Shown here: positions 5,278 to 5,546 of the stretch, piece after piece
How positions within the stretch are numbered: the first letter of the stretch is position 1
How the letters are laid out: every line of letters begins with the position of its first letter
DNA from: Thiomargarita sp.
GTDB taxonomy: Bacteria > Pseudomonadota > Gammaproteobacteria > Beggiatoales > Beggiatoaceae
Assembly (NCBI GenBank): GCA_030635005.1
Contig: DAOVZS010000141.1
Span: 1-5,546 of the forward strand
Reading direction: 5' to 3'
DNA: 5,546 bases
Program-made: the position numbers and the translations under genes
The notes under the pieces: generated by a model
The model's database searches: none
What the model saw: only the letters and a program-made list of their open reading frames with translations
Told to the model about the DNA's origin: nothing

Positions 5278-5546
5278 ATGATGACAAATGTATTTGATGT
5301 TGCGGTGTATATCCTGAAAAAAAGGGGCACCTTGTCTACAATGAAACTTCAAAAATTGGTTTATTACAGTCAGGCATGGGCTTTAGTTTGGGATGATACG
5401 CCCTTATTTTCGGATCAGATTGAAGCTTGGGCTAATGGTCCAGTAGTTACAACGCTTTATAATGTCCATAAAGGCGAATTCTCGATTACTGATGCTGATC
5501 TCCAAAGTTATGTTCAAAATGAACTCACAGAAAATCAGAAAGACAC
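5278..5546 (+). CDS. DUF4065/Panacea-domain protein, probable antitoxin (3' end outside window)
   Basis: An open frame starts at ATG 5278 (or the adjacent ATG 5281) and runs off the window, giving 89 residues plus two bases. A good Shine-Dalgarno, TGAGGA at 5268-5273, precedes it and is better spaced for 5281. The segments MKLQKLVYYSQAW (22-34) and IEAWANGPVVTTLYN (48-62) are the two hallmark stretches of the Panacea (DUF4065, GepA/SocA-like) domain. Family knowledge: Panacea proteins serve as antitoxins for many unrelated toxins, and SocA is a proteolytic adaptor for its toxin SocB; members also occur in prophages. No toxin gene is visible between hscA and this gene, so a partner, if present, should lie downstream. 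The gene begins 21 bases after the hscA stop with no terminator seen between them, and it stands where fdx is normally found. Confidence 0.85.
   Translation, partial: MMTNVFDVAVYILKKRGTLSTMKLQKLVYYSQAWALVWDDTPLFSDQIEAWANGPVVTTLYNVHKGEFSITDADLQSYVQNELTENQKD

Noticed and set aside
5104..5352. 82-codon open frame on the - strand across the hscA end
   Set aside because: It is antisense to the hscA 3' end and the Panacea gene start, both well supported. Its translation is low in complexity and has no domain.

Overview
The window looks like a piece of an AT-rich gammaproteobacterial chromosome. The best evidence is the run iscA-hscB-hscA, whose products match the Escherichia coli Isc proteins closely in length, order and motifs. 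A dispersed-looking palindromic repeat at 692-735 recalls, from memory only, repeats in large sulfur-oxidising gammaproteobacteria (Beggiatoa and relatives). That placement is a weak inference. All recognised genes lie on the + strand.

Layout. (1) 1-519 is the 3' end of an unrecognised protein gene, closed by a clear intrinsic terminator at 541-571. (2) 585-765 is a compact control region. It holds a near-consensus sigma-70-type promoter, a 28-bp imperfect palindrome lying over its -10 element, a 57-base C-rich stretch without any G, and a double-hairpin repeat. (3) 766-2509 is a two-gene overlapping unit: an ABC/AAA-type ATPase of the OLD/SMC-like kind, then a very AT-rich small protein with a candidate PD-(D/E)XK nuclease core. 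The pair has the form of an ATPase-plus-effector defence or abortive-infection module, but I cannot assign it to a named system. (4) 2520-5256 is iscA-hscB-hscA, tightly packed: an A-type Fe-S carrier/scaffold, a J-domain co-chaperone and the specialised Hsp70 that works on IscU. (5) 5278 to the window end is the start of a DUF4065/Panacea-domain gene, a family known for toxin-antitoxin antitoxins.

How they fit together. The housekeeping Fe-S cluster is flanked by accessory genes on both sides. The usual upstream neighbour iscU is absent, with the ATPase/nuclease pair in its place. The usual downstream neighbour fdx is not next to hscA, and the Panacea gene sits there instead. Only 10 bases and no terminator separate the putative defence unit from iscA, so the Isc genes may be partly transcribed from the palindrome-overlapped promoter. 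The most novel item is the ATPase/small-protein pair with its control region, embedded in an interrupted isc locus.
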